In this document: positions 59,886 to 64,000 of the stretch, in pieces | How positions within the stretch are numbered: the stretch's first letter is position 1 | Layout: every line of letters begins with the position of its first letter | DNA from: Maritalea porphyrae | Lineage (GTDB): Bacteria > Pseudomonadota > Alphaproteobacteria > Rhizobiales > Devosiaceae | Length of the DNA stretch: 64,000 nt | Direction of reading: 5' to 3' | Assembly (NCBI RefSeq): GCF_027213965.1 | Contig: NZ_JAPWGX010000001.1 | Span: forward strand, 496,001 to 560,000 | Made by a program: the position numbers and the translations under genes | The notes under the pieces: model-generated | Seen by the model: only the letters and a program-made list of their open reading frames with translations | What the model was told of the DNA's origin: nothing | Database searches by the model: none

Positions 59886-61319
59886 TCAATCCAGTACCAT
59901 CTTGTGAGAAACGTTTTTTACAACCGTGTAAAGATGTAGACCTTCTTCTCCGCCTTCGCGACCATAGCCGCTGGACTTAACTCCGCCGAATGGCGTTTCG
60001 GGTAGCGAAGCCTCAAGTGTATTTATGGACAGGTTTCCTGTTTCAACACCCTCGATTAACTGCTCCGCGTTCGCAGACGAATGTGTAAAACCATAGGCAG
60101 CAAGCCCAAACGGCAGCTTGTTCGCTTGATAGATGCCGTCTTCGAGCGACAACATTGAATTGATAATCGCGATCGGGCCGAAAGGCTCCTCTTCCATAAT
60201 TTTTGCGTTATCAGGAACATTGGCCAAAACCGTGGGCTCAAAGAAGTAACCGCAATCACCAATGCGTTTGCCACCTGTGCGCAACTCAGCACCCTTGGAT
60301 ACCGCATCCTCAACAAGACCGATCATGGCTACCAAACGCCTTTCATTGGCAACAGGGCCCATCTGCGTTGCTTCATCCAAGCCCGGACCAACAACGGTTT
60401 GCTTCGCACTGGCAACAAACCTGTCGGTAAAACGTTCGAACTGATCCTGCCCGACATAAAAACGCGTTGGCGATGTGCAGACTTGCCCGGCGTTGCGATA
60501 CTTACGGTCTGCACATGTTGGCGCCACTTGAACTGGATCTACGTCATCGCACACGATTACAGGCGCATGCCCGCCCAACTCCATCAATACCGGCGTCATG
60601 TGTTCTGATGCCAAATTCGTGAGGTGTTTGCCCACAACCGTGGAGCCAGTAAATGCAACTAACCTAATTTTGTCCCGGGGGATAAGGAAATTTGAAATCT
60701 CTGCTGGAACGCCGAACACCAAATTCAGCACCCCGTCAGGCAAACCCGCATCCTGAAAAGCACGGGCAATATGCAGCGCGCCAGCTGGCGTTTCTTCTGC
60801 GGCCTTTAGAATTATTGAACACCCAGCGGCCAAGGCACCAGCAATTTTGCGGGCCGGTTGACTCATGGGGAAGTTCCAAGGCGAGAACGCTGCTACCGCA
60901 CCGATAGGCTGTCGCAATACCGTATGCCGCATACCTTGAACACCCGGAATGGCACGTCCATAAAGGCGCTGGCATTCGCCAGCATCCCATTCAAGAAACT
61001 CACTGCCACGAATGACCTCAAGTTGGGCTTGCTGAAAAGGTTTACCGTGTTCCAACGTGATAGCATAAGCAATCTCATCTTGCCGTTCTCGCAAAAGCCG
61101 CGCGGCCTTAATAATGATGTCGCTTCTGTCACGTGGAGCGGTTTTTCGCCAAATGGCAAACCCGCGGTCAGCAGCATCCAGTGCATCTTCCAAATCAGAT
61201 CTTCTAGCCACAGGCAGTGCGCCAATCACACTTTCATTCGCTGGATTGACGACTGGCAATGTCTCACTAGTTTTTCGCCATTCTCCACCGATGAAAAGAT
61301 CAAGTTTTGGGTATTCCAT
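59886..61319 (-). CDS. NAD-dependent aldehyde dehydrogenase (succinate-semialdehyde/GabD-like)
   Basis: A 477-residue aldehyde dehydrogenase: FSPWNFPMSQPARKIAGALA, VLMELGGHAPVIVCDDVDPV and catalytic Cys in NAGQVCTSPTRFYVG. NAGQVCTSPTR and the C-terminal SSGYGREGGEEGLHLYTVVK place it near SSADH, alpha-ketoglutarate-semialdehyde and glycolaldehyde dehydrogenases. The ATG at 61319 begins the usual MxYPKLxLFIGGEW motif; a longer frame upstream is not used. It lies downstream of the TRAP operon on the same strand, after a terminator. Confidence 0.87.
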   Translation of the reverse strand: MEYPKLDLFIGGEWRKTSETLPVVNPANESVIGALPVARRSDLEDALDAADRGFAIWRKTAPRDRSDIIIKAARLLRERQDEIAYAITLEHGKPFQQAQLEVIRGSEFLEWDAGECQRLYGRAIPGVQGMRHTVLRQPIGAVAAFSPWNFPMSQPARKIAGALAAGCSIILKAAEETPAGALHIARAFQDAGLPDGVLNLVFGVPAEISNFLIPRDKIRLVAFTGSTVVGKHLTNLASEHMTPVLMELGGHAPVIVCDDVDPVQVAPTCADRKYRNAGQVCTSPTRFYVGQDQFERFTDRFVASAKQTVVGPGLDEATQMGPVANERRLVAMIGLVEDAVSKGAELRTGGKRIGDCGYFFEPTVLANVPDNAKIMEEEPFGPIAIINSMLSLEDGIYQANKLPFGLAAYGFTHSSANAEQLIEGVETGNLSINTLEASLPETPFGGVKSSGYGREGGEEGLHLYTVVKNVSHKMVLD

Positions 61320-61503
61320 GTTGAGCTGTTCTCGCTTGTTTGCATCTGTATCCCTCTTTTTTAGCCAGCTCCTCCCCCTCAACCAATAGATATGAAGTGA
61401 TACAGTTATAGACATAAGGAATATCTGATCTTGGCAACAATCCGGCCTTTAAAGTCGTGCCCAATCAACAGTTTAACCCACAAACACTTTGGTCCAGGAA
61501 CGA

Positions 61504-61536
61504 CAAAAGACACGCTCGAATTGAACGTGCCTTTTG
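61504..61536 (-). terminator. Terminator of the TRAP operon
   Basis: On the minus strand CAAAAGGCACG pairs with CGTGTCTTTTG (one G-U) around an 11-nt loop and ends in TTTTG. It lies 70 bp after the dctM stop, before the aldehyde dehydrogenase promoter. Confidence 0.6.
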
Positions 61537-61605
61537 CCATCATTTACTGTTTCAGTATTTAGAGAAAGCGCAGCAAATGTTCCAACTGCTAAATCAGGAG
61601 AACAA

Positions 61606-62892
61606 CTATTTGGAAACTCCATAGACCATGTTGGGCAAAAACGTGGAGATCGTCGGGATAAATGTTATCAAAATCAACAACACCAACATGGCGAATATGA
61701 AGGGCAAGACGCCTTTTACAACTTCTCCAACTTTCGCTTTGGACGCATTGGCCAAAACGAACAGGTTGAGGCCGATGGGTGGTGTAAGCAATCCAAGTTC
61801 CATATTGATAATCATCATGATCGCAAAATGAACTGGGTCAATTTCAAGCGCTATCATGATCGGCACAATCAGCGGCAATGTGAGAAGGAGTGTAGCGAAT
61901 ACCTCCAAAATCATACCCAGCATGAGCAAGATCACATTAATCACCAGCAAGAATTGCCATTTGGACATGCCGCTCTGTGTCACCCAATCGAGCAAGGTAC
62001 GAGTTAAGCCTGTTTCTGTGAGCCAGTGACTAAAGCCGAAAGCCATAGCTACAATGATCATGATTGTTGCACTTGATCGAATTGCTTGAGCCAGAATTGT
62101 AGGCACATCAGACCACTTGATTTGACGGTATACATATATCGCTAGCAAGATTGCCAAAGCGGTCGATAAGCCAGCGGCTTCGGAAACGGTAACTATGCCA
62201 CTGTAAATGCCCCCTAAAACAATCACTGGAAGCATTAACGCCGGCAATGCAATCCTATTTGTACGGACAAATGTTTTGAAGCTCGGACGTGGTTCACGTG
62301 GCAGCTTTTCCTTGCGGGCGATAAACAATATGACAGCCATAAACAATCCAGCCTGCAAAAGCCCAGGTATAACGCCTGCCAAAAACAGTCTAGCAATCGA
62401 TGTATCCGTAATCACAGCGTAAACGATCATGGGGAGACTAGGCGGGATTAGAATGCCCAATGTACCTGAGGCGCCAATGACACCAAGAGTAAAGGGCCGA
62501 GGGTATCCACGCGAAGCCATTGCCGGAACTAGAATGACCGCCATTGCCAAAGCTGTCGCAACACTTGACCCAGAGATAGCGGCGAAAATTGTGCATGTTA
62601 CAACGCAGACGAACGCTAATCCGCCTCGTGCCTGGCCAACCCAAGTACTCGCAGCATCAATTAGCGCGCGAGAAATGCCGCCAGTATCCATGACACGCGC
62701 AGCCATTACGAATAAGGGCACAGCGACCAGTGTTGGAGAGTTCATCTCATCGATGATTTTTTGCGCGAGCCCAATAAGTGGCCGACCATCTAAGGAGTAA
62801 CTTACACCCGCCACCATTCCCAAAACCAGGAAAATTGGTGCGCCAAAAACCAAAAGAAAGATGAACAGTACAGCTGCTATAGGAACCGACAT
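61606..62892 (-). CDS. dctM: TRAP transporter large permease (DctM)
   Basis: A 428-residue membrane protein with about twelve hydrophobic segments. Conserved text includes AISGSSVATALAMAVILVPA, IGASGTLGILIPPSLPMIVY and MELGLLTPPIGLNLFVLANA. Energy coupling is to ion gradients. Its ATG overlaps the stop of the small subunit gene (TAATG). Length is normal (425-430). Confidence 0.95.
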   Translation of the reverse strand: MSVPIAAVLFIFLLVFGAPIFLVLGMVAGVSYSLDGRPLIGLAQKIIDEMNSPTLVAVPLFVMAARVMDTGGISRALIDAASTWVGQARGGLAFVCVVTCTIFAAISGSSVATALAMAVILVPAMASRGYPRPFTLGVIGASGTLGILIPPSLPMIVYAVITDTSIARLFLAGVIPGLLQAGLFMAVILFIARKEKLPREPRPSFKTFVRTNRIALPALMLPVIVLGGIYSGIVTVSEAAGLSTALAILLAIYVYRQIKWSDVPTILAQAIRSSATIMIIVAMAFGFSHWLTETGLTRTLLDWVTQSGMSKWQFLLVINVILLMLGMILEVFATLLLTLPLIVPIMIALEIDPVHFAIMMIINMELGLLTPPIGLNLFVLANASKAKVGEVVKGVLPFIFAMLVLLILITFIPTISTFLPNMVYGVSK

Positions 62893-63386
62893 TATTGCGA
62901 AAACTCCGTGTCACGATCGGACACAATCCGAATGAGGTGAAAAACGAAACCCGAGGCCATGCCAATACAAGCGATTGGCAAGATGGCATAGTAGATCCAA
63001 ATCGGGAACCGCAAGCTGCTCGACGTTCTGTCGTCGTAAGAAAAAGCTTCATGTGCGACGCGCCAACCGTACCAAGCAAGCCACGTCATAAAGGAGATCG
63101 CAAGAACTGCGATACCAATCTCGACGAAACGCTTCCAGTTTTTAGGGAGCATACCGAGCACCAATTCGGTGCGAATATGGGCTCCGCGAGCAGAAACCTG
63201 CCCTAGAGAGGTCAGCACCGACCACATCATAAGATAGACGATAATCTCATCGGCCCAATCAACGAGTGCAGCGGTGTAGAAATACCTCGCTGCAGCCTGT
63301 TCCGCGACGAGGCAGAGGGCAACAAGCGCTGGCCCAGAAATCAACCACAGTTCTAGTTTGGTTAGGAAATGCTGAAATCTTGACAT
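62892..63386 (-). CDS. dctQ: TRAP transporter small permease (DctQ)
   Basis: A 164-residue four-helix membrane protein: LISGPALVALCLVAEQAAAR, VDWADEIIVYLMMWSVLTSL with the family Arg-Gly-Ala-His-Ile-Arg motif (SARGAHIRTELVL). It lies between the binding protein and DctM genes, 24 bp after the former. Confidence 0.93.
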   Translation of the reverse strand: MSRFQHFLTKLELWLISGPALVALCLVAEQAAARYFYTAALVDWADEIIVYLMMWSVLTSLGQVSARGAHIRTELVLGMLPKNWKRFVEIGIAVLAISFMTWLAWYGWRVAHEAFSYDDRTSSSLRFPIWIYYAILPIACIGMASGFVFHLIRIVSDRDTEFSQ

Positions 63387-63410
63387 ACAAGTTACCCTCT
63401 ACTCTTTTCG

Positions 63411-64000
63411 TTATGGCAATTCTGCCAAGATGGCTTCGTATAGCGCCATGCTGGAACCTAGTTCGCCAACTAATGCTGGCTCATTAGCGATCATCTCAGC
63501 ACGCGTCGCTGCCACATCAGCAGCGTCTGGAACCGTAATAACGACACCATTGTCAATTAGAGTTTGACGAGCTTCTAATTGAGCATCAGCGGCGGACGCG
63601 CGTCCATCATCAATCATGTCTGCCCAAGTAGAGCTCAGCAACTCCTTCACACTATCTGGCGCTTTGTGCCAGAACGTGTTGCTGACCAAAGGTACGAAGA
63701 AGCCAAAGTACTGATTGTCTTCGAAGGCTGTTTTTACACCCGATTCATAAAGCTTTGCTGATGCCGCAGATTCGAAAGTCGTAAGCAACCCATCAACTGT
63801 GCCTTGCTGCAAAGCAAGTGGAGTGTCAGGCCATGGCAAAACTGTTGGAACAGCACCTAAAGCTTTAAAGCGTGCGGTATTTGCAAGCCCACCTGGGATG
63901 CGAATTTTGGCACCTTTGAGATCGTCAAAACTTGTAATGGAGCGCCCCGCGCCGAATGTGTTTCCTGCGCCAAAGCCCATCCAACGGCCCAAAACAACTG
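63411..64000 (-). CDS. dctP: TRAP transporter substrate-binding protein (DctP), N-terminus outside window
   Basis: The last 196 or so residues of a DctP/TeaA-like periplasmic protein, open to the right edge. GRSITSFDDLKGAKIRIPGG carries the conserved Arg (RIPGG) that binds the carboxylate of the ligand; PWPDTPLALQQGTVDGLLTT is also a family hallmark. The ligand is thus an organic acid or amino acid. Neighbouring aspartate dehydrogenase and semialdehyde dehydrogenase suggest an aspartate-like or C4 acid, which is inference. Confidence 0.9.
   Translation of the reverse strand, partial: VVLGRWMGFGAGNTFGAGRSITSFDDLKGAKIRIPGGLANTARFKALGAVPTVLPWPDTPLALQQGTVDGLLTTFESAASAKLYESGVKTAFEDNQYFGFFVPLVSNTFWHKAPDSVKELLSSTWADMIDDGRASAADAQLEARQTLIDNGVVITVPDAADVAATRAEMIANEPALVGELGSSMALYEAILAELP

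Noticed and set aside
1-64000. CRISPR arrays, tRNA or rRNA genes, complete insertion sequences
   Set aside because: No regularly spaced repeats, no cloverleaf-like sequence and no transposase with terminal inverted repeats were recognised on reading; a dedicated scan was not possible.

Overview
The window looks like chromosomal DNA of a marine-type alphaproteobacterium (Rhodobacterales or a neighbouring Hyphomicrobiales lineage) with moderate G+C. The reasons are the polyol operon, which has the same order as the Rhodobacter sphaeroides smo/mtl operon, the density of ABC and TRAP uptake systems, the many LysR/GntR/ROK/LacI regulators, and decayed DUF3489/serine-recombinase cassettes typical of this class. 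No rRNA, tRNA, CRISPR array or intact insertion sequence was seen. Several genes seem to start with TTG behind a good Shine-Dalgarno sequence. All assignments come from reading motifs; no database search was possible.

Left part (1-25 kb): a branched-chain-type ABC transporter with a LivM-LivG fusion (366-5118). Then comes a GntR-controlled block with a glutamine-synthetase-like ligase, Zn alcohol dehydrogenase, alpha/beta hydrolase, cytochrome P450, a one-piece FAD/NAD/2Fe-2S reductase, a glutamine-amidotransferase-like hydrolase, and GABA aminotransferase plus succinate-semialdehyde dehydrogenase (5399-15545). This combination resembles the P450/glutamine-synthetase/GntR clusters for secondary cyclic amines (pyrrolidine, piperidine, morpholine), with GABA as the natural exit product. 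Next is a unit with an acyl-CoA-dehydrogenase-fold protein that lacks both catalytic glutamates and has the Arg/Gln pair I associate with 3-sulfinopropionyl-CoA desulfinase, a family III CoA-transferase, a TTC38-like protein, a YeiH-type exporter and a divergent LysR (15586-21459). A PuuD-like hydrolase and a polar amino-acid ABC system follow (21616-25317).

Middle (25-36 kb): a carbohydrate ABC operon carrying an argininosuccinate-lyase-like enzyme and a PfkB kinase, facing a ROK repressor and a large PIG-L deacetylase. At 35.8-36.5 kb a degenerate repeat abuts a truncated xylulokinase gene, which was once the next gene of the polyol operon smoEFGKS-mtlK (36472-42992; LacI regulator at 43119-44150).

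Right part (44-64 kb): a gene graveyard (44.2-46.5 kb) with an RHS-type toxin tail, a frameshifted neighbour that could be its immunity gene, and an oligopeptide-ABC ATPase remnant. An RbsABC-like operon follows with a YhfX-type PLP enzyme, an M20 peptidase and its own ROK repressor behind a 15-9-15 palindrome (46489-53083). A second graveyard (53.1-55.3 kb) holds DUF3489 and serine-recombinase remnants and the second copy of the dispersed repeat, so 18.4 kb lies between two direct repeats. The end carries mmsA, an atypical DapA-family lyase, aspartate dehydrogenase, a LysR, an aldehyde dehydrogenase and a TRAP transporter that runs off the edge.

Overall this is a catabolic region for scavenging small amines, organosulfur acids, polyols and modified sugars, built from transporter-regulator-enzyme cassettes and punctuated by decayed mobile or toxin DNA. 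A recurrent structural feature is a strong hairpin between a binding-protein gene and the next transporter gene, seen in five ABC operons.
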